Below are positions 17,640 through 26,057 of a DNA stretch of 64,000 bases, piece by piece. Positions within the stretch are counted from its first letter, which is position 1; each line of letters opens with the position of its first letter. The stretch is taken from contig NZ_LMUK01000041.1 in the NCBI RefSeq assembly GCF_009766005.1, forward strand, positions 198,630-262,629, given 5' to 3'. The notes beneath the pieces were generated by a model. That model was not told the origin of the DNA, did not search any database, and saw only the letters and a list, made by a program, of their open reading frames with translations. A program made the translations under genes and the position numbers. This DNA comes from Bradyrhizobium sp. S69 (GTDB lineage Bacteria; Pseudomonadota; Alphaproteobacteria; Rhizobiales; Xanthobacteraceae).

Positions 17640-18464
17640 ATGAAGATCATCGACGCCCAGGTCCACATCTGGTCGAAAACGGTGACGCCGCCCACCGGCC
17701 TGCACCGCAAGGTCGAGCAGTTCACGGCCGAGCAATTGCTGACGGAAATGGATGAGGCCGGCGTCGATGCCGCGCTGATCCATCCACCCGGCGGCTGGGA
17801 TCCCGATTCCAACGCGCTCGCGGTCGAGGCCGCGCGCAAATATCCCAGGAGGTTCGCGGTGATGGGCCAGTTTGCGCTCGATGTGGCCGACAATCGCGGG
17901 CTCATTCACGGCTGGCGCAACCAACCGGGCATGCTAGGCCTGCGCTGGCCGTTCCTGCAACCGGCGCAGCGCAAATTGCTCGACGATGGCGCGGTTGAAT
18001 GGCTGTGGCCGGCGGCGGAGAAAGCCGGCCTGCCGCTCGCCATGATGGGCGGAATGTTTCTGCCGAAGTTTCGCGAGATCGCCGAACGCCATCCGAACTT
18101 GCGGCTGTTGATCGATCATTGCGGCCTCAACCGCCACGGCCAGGATGCCGAGGCTTTTGTCCATCTCGACGAATTGGTAGCGCTGGCAAAATTGCCGAAC
18201 GTCGCGGTCAAGGCGACCGGCGCGCCGCATTATTCGACGGAACGCTATCCATTCCGCAATATCCAGTACGGGCTGCACAAGATATTCGACGCGTTCGGGC
18301 CGAAACGGATGTTCTGGGGCACCGACATCACCCGCATGCCATGCAGCTATCGTCAATGCGTGACACTTTTTACTGAGGAGTTGTCATGGCTTAGGGGCAG
18401 CGATCTGGAAGATGTGATGGGCCGCGGCCTGTGCCAATGGATTGGATGGGACTGCTCCTTTTAG
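17640..18464 (+). CDS. Amidohydrolase family (amidohydrolase-2, TIM-barrel) protein
   Basis: 274-residue metal-dependent hydrolase or decarboxylase. Signature residues: DAQVHIW at residues 5-11 (the H-x-W variant of HxH), LLIDHCGLNRHG near 158, VAVKATGAPHYST near 190 and MFWGTDITRMP near 222 with the metal Asp. Relatives include pyrone-dicarboxylate lactonases and fluorolactone-like hydrolases. GGAAAGG lies just before the ATG. It is divergent from the phosphoesterase and 123 bp ahead of cyoA; a functional link to either is not evident. Confidence 0.87.
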   Translation: MKIIDAQVHIWSKTVTPPTGLHRKVEQFTAEQLLTEMDEAGVDAALIHPPGGWDPDSNALAVEAARKYPRRFAVMGQFALDVADNRGLIHGWRNQPGMLGLRWPFLQPAQRKLLDDGAVEWLWPAAEKAGLPLAMMGGMFLPKFREIAERHPNLRLLIDHCGLNRHGQDAEAFVHLDELVALAKLPNVAVKATGAPHYSTERYPFRNIQYGLHKIFDAFGPKRMFWGTDITRMPCSYRQCVTLFTEELSWLRGSDLEDVMGRGLCQWIGWDCSF

Positions 18465-18587
18465 TACAAAAGCGACGTGATCACCGGACTACGCCCTCGA
18501 AGGTGATACTGATACGCAAGGGTGATATTGATATCCCTTGCTGGAGTGCTATCGTCCGCGCTGTAGCAAATCCGGATTGGCGCGCCG

Positions 18588-19406
18588 ATGAACATTCTCG
18601 ATCCGCAGGGTCCGATTGGCGCCGCCGAGAAAACCATCCTGATCGATTCCGTCGGCATCATGCTGGCGATCGTGGTGCCGACCATCATCGCCATTTTCGC
18701 CTTCGCATTCTGGTTCCGGCAATCAAATCCGCGCGCGACCTACATGCCCGCCTGGGCCGAGTCTGGACGGATCGAACTCGTGGTGTGGTCGATCCCCACG
18801 CTCACCGTCATCCTGCTCGGCGGCGTCGCCTGGATCGGCGCGCATGAACTCGACCCGGGCAAGCCGGTCGAGGGAACGGGGCAGGCGATCACCATCCAGG
18901 TGGTGTCGCTCGACTGGAAATGGCTGTTCATCTACCCGGACCAGCGCGTCGCGACGCTCAATACGCTCACCGTCCCCGTGGGGGCGCCGTTGAATTTTCA
19001 GTTGACCTCCGCGAGCGTGATGAACGTGTTCTTCATCCCGCAATTCGGCAGCATGATCTACACCATGAATGGCATGACGACCCGGCTTTCGCTGCGCGCG
19101 GATGAGGTCGGCACCTATCAGGGCCTGTCGGCGCATTTCAGCGGCGATGGTTTTCCCGACATGATGTTCGACGTTCACGTGGTGCCGCAGAACGAGTTTT
19201 CCGACTGGGCCACCAAGACGGCCCATGGCGACAATGCCCTCAATGCCGACGTCTACCAGGAACTGGTCAAGCAGTCCGTGCCAAAGGACAGATCGGTTTA
19301 TCGGCTGGATGATCCGGAGCTGTTCCTGGGCATCGCGACCCGGCGGATCGCGCCAGGGCCGGGGCCGGAGCAGACCGCGAAAATCGGAGCCAGCGATGCT
19401 CGGTAA
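18588..19406 (+). CDS. cyoA: Cytochrome o ubiquinol oxidase subunit II
   Basis: 272-residue subunit of the bo3-type quinol oxidase in the inner membrane. It has two N-terminal transmembrane helices (about residues 18-43 and 62-82) and a periplasmic cupredoxin domain lacking the Cys/His/Met CuA ligands of cytochrome c oxidases, which identifies the quinol type. The family block LDWKWLFIYPDQRVATLN is intact. The N-terminus MNILDPQGPIG corresponds to the mature start of E. coli CyoA; the lipoprotein signal and Cys are absent, and an in-frame TAG at 18564 rules out a longer product. It overlaps cyoB by 11 bp. Confidence 0.93.
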   Translation: MNILDPQGPIGAAEKTILIDSVGIMLAIVVPTIIAIFAFAFWFRQSNPRATYMPAWAESGRIELVVWSIPTLTVILLGGVAWIGAHELDPGKPVEGTGQAITIQVVSLDWKWLFIYPDQRVATLNTLTVPVGAPLNFQLTSASVMNVFFIPQFGSMIYTMNGMTTRLSLRADEVGTYQGLSAHFSGDGFPDMMFDVHVVPQNEFSDWATKTAHGDNALNADVYQELVKQSVPKDRSVYRLDDPELFLGIATRRIAPGPGPEQTAKIGASDAR

Positions 19407-21393
19407 GCTGACGTGGGCCGCCATCCCGTTCGACCAGCCGATTCCGCTGCTGGCAGGTGCTGTGGTGCTGGTCGCGATCCTGGCGGTTCTGGTCTGGGTC
19501 GTCGTCAAGGGCCATCTGCCGTATCTTTGGCATGAATGGATCACCAGCGTCGATCACAAGCGGATCGGCGTGATGTACGTGCTGCTGGCCTCGGTGATGC
19601 TGCTGCGCGGCTTTTCCGACGCCCTCATGATGCGGGCGCAGCAGGCGGTGGCGTTTCATTCGCCGGGATTCCTGCCGCCGGAGCATTACAACCAGATCTT
19701 CTCCGCGCACGGCACCATCATGATTTTCTTTGTCGCGATGCCGTTCGTGATCGGCCTGATGAATCTGGTGGTGCCGCTGCAACTCGGCGTCCGCGACGTG
19801 GCGTTTCCGACCTTGAACTCGGTCGGCTTCTGGCTCACCGCCACCGGTGCGCTGCTGGTCAATGTCTCGCTGGTGGTCGGCGAGTTCGCGCGGACCGGCT
19901 GGCTGCCTTATCCGCCCTTGTCGGAAATGACCTATTCGCCCGGCGTCGGCGTCGACTATTATTTATGGTCGCTGGAGATTTCCGGCGTCGGCACCCTGGT
20001 CGCCGGCGTCAACCTCGTGACCACCGTGCTCAAGATCCGCACCAAGGGCATGAACTATCTGCGCATGCCGATGTTCTGCTGGACCACGCTGGCGTCCAAT
20101 CTTCTGATCATCGCGGCGTTTCCGATCCTGACCGCGACGCTCGCGATGCTGATCCTCGACCGCTATCTCGGCTTTCATTTTTTCACCAACGAAGCCGGCG
20201 GCAACATGATGATGTTCATGAACCTGATCTGGGCGTGGGGCCATCCAGAAGTCTACATCCTGGTGCTGCCGGCGTTCGGGATTTTTTCCGAGGTGGTTTC
20301 GACCTTCTCCGGCAAGCCGCTGTTCGGCTACCGCTCGATGGTGCTGGCGACCATGGCCATCTGTATTCTTTCGTTCATGGTGTGGCTGCATCACTTCTTC
20401 ACCATGGGCGCCGGCGCCGACGTCAACGCGATTTTCGGTATCGCCAGCATGATCATCGCGGTGCCGACCGGCGTGAAGATCTACAACTGGCTGTTCACGA
20501 TGTATGGCGGCCGCATCCGCTTCGACACGCCGATGCTGTGGTCGATCGGCTTCATGGTGACCTTCATCCTCGGCGGGTTGACCGGCGTTCTGCTCGCGGT
20601 GCCGCCGGCGGATTTCTTGCTGCACAACAGCCTGTTCCTGATCGCGCATTTTCATAACGTGATCATCGGCGGCGTGCTGTTCGGGGCGTTTGCCGGCTAC
20701 ACCTACTGGTTTCCGAAGGCGTTCGGCTTCAAGCTTCACGAAGGGCTCGGCAAGGCTGCGTTCTGGTTCTGGCTGGTCGGCTTCTACGTCGCCTTCTTTC
20801 CGCTATACGCCGTCGGCTTTCTCGGCATGACGCGGCGCATGCAGCATTACGACGTCCCGGAGTGGCGTCCCTGGCTGATGGCGGCCAGCGTCGGCGCGGT
20901 TCTGATCCTGATCGGGATCATCTTCCAGATCGCGCAGCTCGTCGTCTCGATCCGTGACCGTGAGGAATTGCGCGACCATACCGGCGATCCCTGGGATGGC
21001 CGCTCGCTGGAATGGGCGACCTCGTCACCGCCGCCGGTGTTCAATTTCGCGGTGCTGCCCGATGTCAGCGGCGAGGATGCCTATTGGGCCCAGAAGGTCC
21101 GCGCCAAACAGGAAGCCAGCGCCGAGGAACCGCATTATGAAGCGATCGAGATGCCGCGCAATTCGCCGACCGGATTCGTCTGCGCGTTCTTCGCTACCAT
21201 CACGGGGTTCGCGCTGATCTGGCACATCTGGTGGATGGTGATCGCGGGGCTGATCGGCGCGTTCGCGACCTTCGTGGTGTTCGCTTGGCGCGACCATGAC
21301 GAATACGAGATTCCGGCCGAGGAAGTCGCGCGCATCGATCAGGCCAATATCAGCGAGCGGCGCGACATGATCAGCGCCGCGGGGAGCGTGTGA
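19396..21393 (+). CDS. cyoB: Cytochrome o ubiquinol oxidase subunit I
   Basis: 665-residue catalytic haem-copper subunit that oxidises ubiquinol, reduces O2 and pumps protons. The quinol-site signature LLRGFSDALMMRAQQA is present near residue 70. FSAHGTIMIFF holds a low-spin haem ligand, IWAWGHPEVYILVLP holds the CuB His and the cross-linked Tyr, VWLHHFFTMG has the two CuB His, and AHFHNVIIGG holds the distal haem ligands. About 15 transmembrane helices are expected. The ATG at 19396 lies inside the end of cyoA; the stop overlaps the cyoC start. Confidence 0.97.
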   Translation: MLGKLTWAAIPFDQPIPLLAGAVVLVAILAVLVWVVVKGHLPYLWHEWITSVDHKRIGVMYVLLASVMLLRGFSDALMMRAQQAVAFHSPGFLPPEHYNQIFSAHGTIMIFFVAMPFVIGLMNLVVPLQLGVRDVAFPTLNSVGFWLTATGALLVNVSLVVGEFARTGWLPYPPLSEMTYSPGVGVDYYLWSLEISGVGTLVAGVNLVTTVLKIRTKGMNYLRMPMFCWTTLASNLLIIAAFPILTATLAMLILDRYLGFHFFTNEAGGNMMMFMNLIWAWGHPEVYILVLPAFGIFSEVVSTFSGKPLFGYRSMVLATMAICILSFMVWLHHFFTMGAGADVNAIFGIASMIIAVPTGVKIYNWLFTMYGGRIRFDTPMLWSIGFMVTFILGGLTGVLLAVPPADFLLHNSLFLIAHFHNVIIGGVLFGAFAGYTYWFPKAFGFKLHEGLGKAAFWFWLVGFYVAFFPLYAVGFLGMTRRMQHYDVPEWRPWLMAASVGAVLILIGIIFQIAQLVVSIRDREELRDHTGDPWDGRSLEWATSSPPPVFNFAVLPDVSGEDAYWAQKVRAKQEASAEEPHYEAIEMPRNSPTGFVCAFFATITGFALIWHIWWMVIAGLIGAFATFVVFAWRDHDEYEIPAEEVARIDQANISERRDMISAAGSV

Positions 21394-22028
21394 TGTCGGT
21401 TACGACCATGACGCCGGATCTGCACCAGGCGCAGGGCCTGGAAGTGACCGATAACCCGGGTCCGGCGCCGAAGCGGATCGTGACCGGTTACGGTTTCTGG
21501 ATCTTCATTCTCAGCGACATGGTGATGTTCTCCTGCTTCTTCGCGGCCTTTGCCGTGTTGTCGGGGGAGACCGCCGGCGGCCCGCACGGCGCCGAGCTGT
21601 TCAACCTGAAGAACGTCGCGATCGAGACCGGTTGCCTGTTGTTGTCGAGCTTCACCTGCGGGATGGCCAGCATCGCGGCCGATTTGCGCAACAGGTTCTG
21701 GTTTCAGGTTGCGATGGCCGTCACCTGCGCGCTGGGACTGGCGTTCCTGTGGATCGAGTTCCACGAATTCGCCGATCTGGTCGCGCGCGGCGCCGGGCCG
21801 TCGCGCAGCGCGTTCCTGTCGGCGTTCTTCACGCTGGTCGGCTGTCACGGCCTGCATGTGTCGGCCGGCGTGCTCTGGCTGTTGACCATGATGGCGCAGG
21901 TCTTTGCAAAAGGCTTTCGTGCCGATATCCAGCGCCGTATTCTCTGCTTTGCATTGTTCTGGCACGCACTCGACATCATCTGGGTCGCGGTGTTTTCGGT
22001 GGTCTATCTGCTCGGGAGCGGCGCATGA
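21393..22028 (+). CDS. cyoC: Cytochrome o ubiquinol oxidase subunit III
   Basis: 211-residue haem-copper oxidase subunit III with five transmembrane helices, the length typical of quinol oxidases. GFWIFILSDMVMFSCFFAAFAVL begins TM1, and FTLVGCHGLHVSAGVLWLL and WHALDIIWVAVFSVVYL are conserved blocks. It helps stabilise the CyoB core. The ATG at 21393 shares its A with the cyoB stop codon (21391-21393), and its own stop overlaps cyoD by 4 bp. Confidence 0.96.
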   Translation: MSVTTMTPDLHQAQGLEVTDNPGPAPKRIVTGYGFWIFILSDMVMFSCFFAAFAVLSGETAGGPHGAELFNLKNVAIETGCLLLSSFTCGMASIAADLRNRFWFQVAMAVTCALGLAFLWIEFHEFADLVARGAGPSRSAFLSAFFTLVGCHGLHVSAGVLWLLTMMAQVFAKGFRADIQRRILCFALFWHALDIIWVAVFSVVYLLGSGA

Positions 22029-22414
22029 CCGACGTTCATCATTCTCACAATCCAGTCGATCTGGCGCCCGGTGACGAGGACGAGGGCCGGATTGGCCCGC
22101 GCCTGATCGGCTATGTGGTCGGGCTTGGCCTTGCGCTCCTTTTGACCGCGACGTCGTTCTTTGTCGCCGGCACCGATTTGGTCTGGCAGCCGAGTATTCC
22201 GGTCGCGATCATCGTGCTGGCGATCGCTCAGATGGGTGTGCATCTGGTGTTCTTCCTGCACATCACCACTGGCGCCGACAACACCAACAACGTCTTGGCG
22301 CTCGCGTTCGGCATCATGATCGTGGTGCTGGTGATCGGCGGCACGCTGTGGATCATGGCAAACCTCAATCACAACATGCTGCCGATGGATCAGATCATGA
22401 GGATGCAGCGCTGA
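22025..22414 (+). CDS. cyoD: Cytochrome o ubiquinol oxidase subunit IV
   Basis: 129-residue small subunit with three transmembrane helices (about residues 28-47, 55-78 and 88-111), needed for CuB-site assembly in E. coli. The family block IAQMGVHLVFFLHI is present. ATGA overlap with cyoC. No cyoE (haem O synthase) follows; the operon ends at a hairpin terminator, so haem O farnesylation must be supplied elsewhere in the genome. Confidence 0.94.
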   Translation: MTDVHHSHNPVDLAPGDEDEGRIGPRLIGYVVGLGLALLLTATSFFVAGTDLVWQPSIPVAIIVLAIAQMGVHLVFFLHITTGADNTNNVLALAFGIMIVVLVIGGTLWIMANLNHNMLPMDQIMRMQR

Positions 22415-22418
22415 GGAA

Positions 22419-22451
22419 TCCGGCGCTGACGGTTTCAGCGCTGGATTATTT
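22419..22451 (+). terminator. Rho-independent terminator after cyoABCD
   Basis: TCCGGCGCTGA (22419-22429) pairs with TCAGCGCTGGA (22435-22445), one G-U pair, with a 5-nt loop and then TTATTT. It closes the cyo operon and overlaps the stop codon of the convergent nuclease gene. Confidence 0.72.
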
Positions 22452-23189
22452 GCCGGCCCGGCAATTATAGGCCCGGCGAAAGCCCGCGGCCTGGGCGTCG
22501 TCTTCCGAGCAGAACCAGCGGTCCGGCTTGGTCAGCGCCGGGTAGCTGCGGCAGCCCTGCAAATGATAGATGCCGACATGTCCGGTGAAGCGGGCGCGCG
22601 CCGCGAATTTGCCCTTGATGCTGCAACGGGGCGGCATCGCGAGATCTTCGGGAAACAGCACGCTGCGGATTTCGCGATCCTTGTCGGCCGGGCAGGCGCC
22701 GCCGAGCAGGGCGCCGTCCTTTTTGCCAAGTCGGAATTCGTATGGCGCCACGAAACAGCCTTTCCAGAGGCCTTGGCGGTCGTCCCGGGCTGCGGCCTGG
22801 TCCTGTTCGAATTGGCCTTTGGTGGAGGGCTGCTGGCTGATCGCAAAACCCTGGCGAACCAGCGCCTGGTTCAGGCTCGTCGTGGCGCCCTCGGCGGTGC
22901 AGATGCCGAGGTGGCGTTTGCGGTGGGTTTTGTCCGGACCCAGATCGTCGCAGTGAACCGGATGGCCGCCGACCAGTTTTATCAGTTGCTCGCGCGCCTC
23001 GACGCCGCAGGTCCAGGCATCGGCGTGGGCGTCGATACAGGTCTGGTCGAGTTCCGGCGCATCGACGCCGTCGAGCCGGTACGTGGTGTCGCCAAGCTGG
23101 ATGGTGTTGCCGTCGCGGACCACCGGGCTCGCGGCAAGGCCCGGATGTGTTGCCAGCATCAGTGCGGCGAACAAGACGATCAAACGCAA
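22446..23189 (-). CDS. Secreted thermonuclease (SNase)-like protein
   Basis: About 247 residues. A TTG start at 23189 gives a clean signal peptide, LRLIVLFAALMLATHPGLAA, then an SNase-like OB fold with RLDGVDAPELDQTC, the following CGVEAREQL helix, and DDRQGLWKGCF. The Arg/Asp/Glu set of staphylococcal nuclease is only partly recognisable, so nuclease activity is probable but unproven. The last 90 residues carry conserved cysteines, including a C-terminal DRWFCSEDDAQAAGFRRAY motif. The frame stays open upstream to 23411, but that part lies in a dispersed repeat and has no ribosome site. The start is uncertain. Confidence 0.75.
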   Translation of the reverse strand: MRLIVLFAALMLATHPGLAASPVVRDGNTIQLGDTTYRLDGVDAPELDQTCIDAHADAWTCGVEAREQLIKLVGGHPVHCDDLGPDKTHRKRHLGICTAEGATTSLNQALVRQGFAISQQPSTKGQFEQDQAAARDDRQGLWKGCFVAPYEFRLGKKDGALLGGACPADKDREIRSVLFPEDLAMPPRCSIKGKFAARARFTGHVGIYHLQGCRSYPALTKPDRWFCSEDDAQAAGFRRAYNCRAGK

Positions 23190-23211
23190 CGGCGACCAGA
23201 TCGAAAAGACA

Positions 23212-23316
23212 AGAGCATTTCCGGTTCTGATGGGATCAGAACCGGGCTCTAGATTCTTGTTTTGACGCGTTTTCTTGACGCGAACCGGTACCCACTTCGC
23301 TCGAAAACGCTCTAGA
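23212..23316. repeat. Dispersed intergenic repeat, family A, copy 2
   Basis: Same organisation as 3423-3529: a hairpin CCGGTTCTGAT/ATCAGAACCGG, then GACGCGTTTTCTTGACGCG and the shared block GGTACCCACTTCGCTCG with AAAACGCTCTAGA. It lies upstream of the nuclease gene. Confidence 0.86.
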
Positions 23317-23443
23317 CGTCTGGACCGCATGGATTCTCTCGGGCCGGCGTCCATTGACGCTGATCGGGATTTCCTAGCACACCCCGGCCGCGCAAGACCA
23401 ACGCGTTGCACCGATAGCGTCTCCAGTGCGGGCTTTGCGTGTA

Positions 23444-23899
23444 TCAGATCGCGCCGACGATCCGGGTGTCGGCCAATTTGGCGGCCGCGGCTTTCGGGTG
23501 CTGGATTTCAAGCGCGGCCTGCGGCTTTGAGGCGCTGATGCCGAGGTAATCCAGCGCGGCGGGTCGCATGTCGTAGACCGCGAAGGCCAACAGCCCAAGC
23601 ACCGCCGTGGCGGCCAGGCCATGCCGGATCATGTCGCGCCCGCTGCGATAGCGCCGGAAATAGACCGTCAGCAGCAGGGCGACGCCGAGCGCCGTGGCCA
23701 TGCCGGCCAACCCCGAAATCAGCACGCTAACCCCATCGTCCGCGCTGTCGTCGGCGAGCAGGTTCCAAGAGCTTGGATTTAAAGATCCTGGATTTAAAGA
23801 GTCCGGAATCAAAGACCCAAGGTTCAAAGAGCCAACGGATTCAAGGCTGTCTGCGACCGCCTTGAACAATGACGTTACGGTGTTGGGCATAAGGTCCAT
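23444..23899 (-). CDS. Hypothetical membrane protein with N-terminal Ser/Leu/Pro repeat
   Basis: 151 residues, unrecognised. An N-terminal low-complexity region repeats a degenerate five-residue unit (GSLNP/DSLNP/GSLIP) at about residues 23-44, followed by two likely transmembrane helices (about 60-80 and 94-112) and a short Lys/Ala-rich tail. The ribosome site before the ATG at 23899 is weak. Codon use fits the genome. It could be a real small inner-membrane protein; the gap from 23900 to 24102 shows nothing else. Confidence 0.5.
   Translation of the reverse strand: MDLMPNTVTSLFKAVADSLESVGSLNLGSLIPDSLNPGSLNPSSWNLLADDSADDGVSVLISGLAGMATALGVALLLTVYFRRYRSGRDMIRHGLAATAVLGLLAFAVYDMRPAALDYLGISASKPQAALEIQHPKAAAAKLADTRIVGAI
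23771..23830. repeat. Tandem 15-bp imperfect repeats
   Basis: Four degenerate units of about 15 bp with a GGATTTAAAGA(T/G)CC consensus lie head to tail. They encode the repeated peptide of the small membrane protein on the minus strand and are much A+T-richer than the surroundings. Confidence 0.75.
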
Positions 23900-24102
23900 C
23901 GCATAGCACCCGCGTTAAGGCCGAATCCGAAGACAAATCACGAGAGGCGCCAACAGGCCGTTAAGAACAGGGAGCTGTCAGTTCGTCTCGGGCATGCCGA
24001 TTTGGTTCAACCCGGCCATCGCCGCGTTCCGGGCGATTGATTGTCAGGGCAGGCCGCGGTCGCTATAGCGGGGCTTACGCTTCATCCGGGGAGGGGTTTT
24101 CA

Positions 24103-24483
24103 ATGTCGGTTCGATGGGTTTTGCTGCCGGTTTTCCTGTCCGTGGGGCTGACATTTGCGCTGCTGCTAGGGATGGTCGCGTCGCGGACGCGCGCGAAGAA
24201 GGCCGGCCAGGTCGGGAACGACCAGTTCGGCGATTGCTTCAGCAACCAGTTCGAACTGCCGCTGTTGTTCTACGTCCTGATCGCGCTGGCGTTGCCGTTG
24301 CGCCACGTCGATTTTGTGATGGTGCTGTTGTCCTGGGTGTTCGTCGTCACCCGCTTTGCGCATGCGGGGGTGTTCGTGACCTCGAACAATGTGTCACAGC
24401 GCGGGCAGGCATGGTTCGCCGGCGTGCTGGTGCTGTTCGCGATGTGGCTCTACTTCGCGCTGAGCATCCTGTTGTTGATCTAA
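24103..24483 (+). CDS. MAPEG family membrane protein
   Basis: 126 residues with four likely transmembrane helices. The MAPEG-type element is NQFELPLLFYVLIALAL near residue 48, with RFAHAGVFVTSNNVSQRG near 85. The family covers glutathione- or lipid-linked membrane enzymes in eukaryotes, while most bacterial members are uncharacterised. The ATG at 24103 follows GGGGAGGGG. rsmB starts 44 bp downstream on the same strand. Confidence 0.87.
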   Translation: MSVRWVLLPVFLSVGLTFALLLGMVASRTRAKKAGQVGNDQFGDCFSNQFELPLLFYVLIALALPLRHVDFVMVLLSWVFVVTRFAHAGVFVTSNNVSQRGQAWFAGVLVLFAMWLYFALSILLLI

Positions 24484-24527
24484 GGCTCTCTCATACCTAG
24501 ATAATTTTCCTCAACTGAAAGTGTTGG

Positions 24528-25826
24528 ATGACCCCCGCAGCGCGACTCTCCGCCGCCATTGAACTGATCGAGACCATCGACGCGCAACGCGTCCCGGCGG
24601 CGAAAGCGCTGAAGGAGTGGGGCACCGCGCATCGCTATGCCGGCTCGGGCGACCGCGCCGCGATCTCCGGCCTGATCTGGGATGTGCTGCGGCGGCGCGC
24701 CTCCAGCGCCTGGATCATGGACAACGATAGCCCACGGGCGCGCACGCTCGGCATGCTGCGGCTGGAGCGCGGCATGACCGCCGACGCCATCAGCGACCTC
24801 TGCCACGGCGAGCGTTTTGCGCCCGAACCCCTGACCCCCGCCGAGCGCGCGGCGCTCACCTCGCGGACGCTTGACGCAGCTCCGGCGCACATCGCCGGCG
24901 ATTATCCGGAATGGCTCGACGGCTATCTGGCTCAGGCGTTTGGCGAGGACCGGGTCGCCGAGGCCACCGCGATGGCCAGCCGCGCGCCGCTCGATTTGCG
25001 CGTCAACACCTTGAAGGCCAAGCGCGAAAAGATATTGGGCTCCATCGCGCATCTCGGCGCCGTGCTGACACCGTGGTCGCCGATCGGCCTGCGCATCGAA
25101 CTCGGCGCCGACGCCCGCAATCCCGGCATCCATGCCGAGGAGGATTTTATCAAGGGCGCCATCGAGGTTCAGGACGAGGGCTCGCAGCTCGCCGCATTGC
25201 TGTCGGCCGCCAAGCCCGGCGAGCAGGTGATCGATCTCTGCGCCGGGGCGGGTGGCAAGACCCTGGCGCTGGCGGCGATGATGCAGGGCAAGGGCCGGCT
25301 GATCGCCACCGACCACGACAAGCGGCAGCTCGCCCCGATCTACGAGCGGCTGTCGCGCGCCGGCGTGCACAACGCCGATGTCCGCACCCCCAAGGGGCCG
25401 AACGACACGCTGAGCGATATCCACGCCTCCGCCGATCTGGTCCTGATCGACGCGCCCTGCACCGGAACCGGAACCTGGCGCCGCAACCCCGACGCCAAAT
25501 GGCGGATGCGCCCCGGCGCGCTCGAGGTGCGGCTGAAGGATCAGATCGAGGTGCTGGATCGCGCCGCGGCCCTGGTCAAGCCAGGCGGCCGGATCGCCTA
25601 TATCACCTGCTCGGTGCTGCCGCCGGAAAACGGCGAGCAAGTCCGCGCCTTTGTCGCCCGCCATCCGGAATTTTCGGTGGTGCCGCCGGAGCAGACCGCG
25701 ACCGTACTCTGGGACAAGGCCGAGGAGTTTGCGCAAGCCGCGCTGAAATCCAACGAAGGCTGGCTGATGACCCCGCGCCGCACCGGCACCGACGGGTTTT
25801 TCGTGTCGGTTTTGAAGCGGGCCTGA
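24528..25826 (+). CDS. rsmB: 16S rRNA m5C methyltransferase, RsmB/NOP family
   Basis: 432-residue SAM-dependent RNA cytosine-C5 methyltransferase. The SAM motif is VIDLCAGAGGKTLALA near residue 238. The paired catalytic cysteines are in LIDAPCTGTGTWRRNP and YITCSVLPPENGEQV. The N-terminal part (LRLERGMTADAISDL) resembles the NusB-like domain of RsmB but is shorter than in E. coli, so the exact rRNA target (C967) is inferred. It lies upstream of guaA, as often in Rhizobiales; a family E repeat separates them. Confidence 0.9.
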   Translation: MTPAARLSAAIELIETIDAQRVPAAKALKEWGTAHRYAGSGDRAAISGLIWDVLRRRASSAWIMDNDSPRARTLGMLRLERGMTADAISDLCHGERFAPEPLTPAERAALTSRTLDAAPAHIAGDYPEWLDGYLAQAFGEDRVAEATAMASRAPLDLRVNTLKAKREKILGSIAHLGAVLTPWSPIGLRIELGADARNPGIHAEEDFIKGAIEVQDEGSQLAALLSAAKPGEQVIDLCAGAGGKTLALAAMMQGKGRLIATDHDKRQLAPIYERLSRAGVHNADVRTPKGPNDTLSDIHASADLVLIDAPCTGTGTWRRNPDAKWRMRPGALEVRLKDQIEVLDRAAALVKPGGRIAYITCSVLPPENGEQVRAFVARHPEFSVVPPEQTATVLWDKAEEFAQAALKSNEGWLMTPRRTGTDGFFVSVLKRA

Positions 25827-25835
25827 GAGCCGTAG

Positions 25836-25929
25836 CCGTAGGGTGGGCAAAGCGAAGCGTGCCCACCATTCAAGCGGCGCACCGAAAGATGGTGGGCACG
25901 GCGCAAGGGCGCCTTTGCCCACCCTACGG
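25836..25929. repeat. Dispersed intergenic repeat, family E, copy 2
   Basis: GTAGGGTGGGCAAAGCGAAG with GTGCCCACCA on the left and TGGTGGGCAC, TTGCCCACCCTAC on the right: two nested inverted arms around a variable centre. It lies between rsmB and guaA. Confidence 0.9.
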
Positions 25930-26057
25930 GGTTCACAGGCGAACCGCGCAGGATGACGTCAAAACCTGTGCAAATGCGGCGCAAAAGCTCATTTTAGCCG
26001 CTGTTTTGCTGGGGTTTCAGGGTTGCGAGGCCGCCCCCCGTCGCGTATTTGCTATCC

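Noticed and set aside
23190..23411. N-terminal extension of the SNase-like protein
   Set aside because: The open extension falls inside a dispersed repeat and has no ribosome site; a signal peptide begins at 23189.
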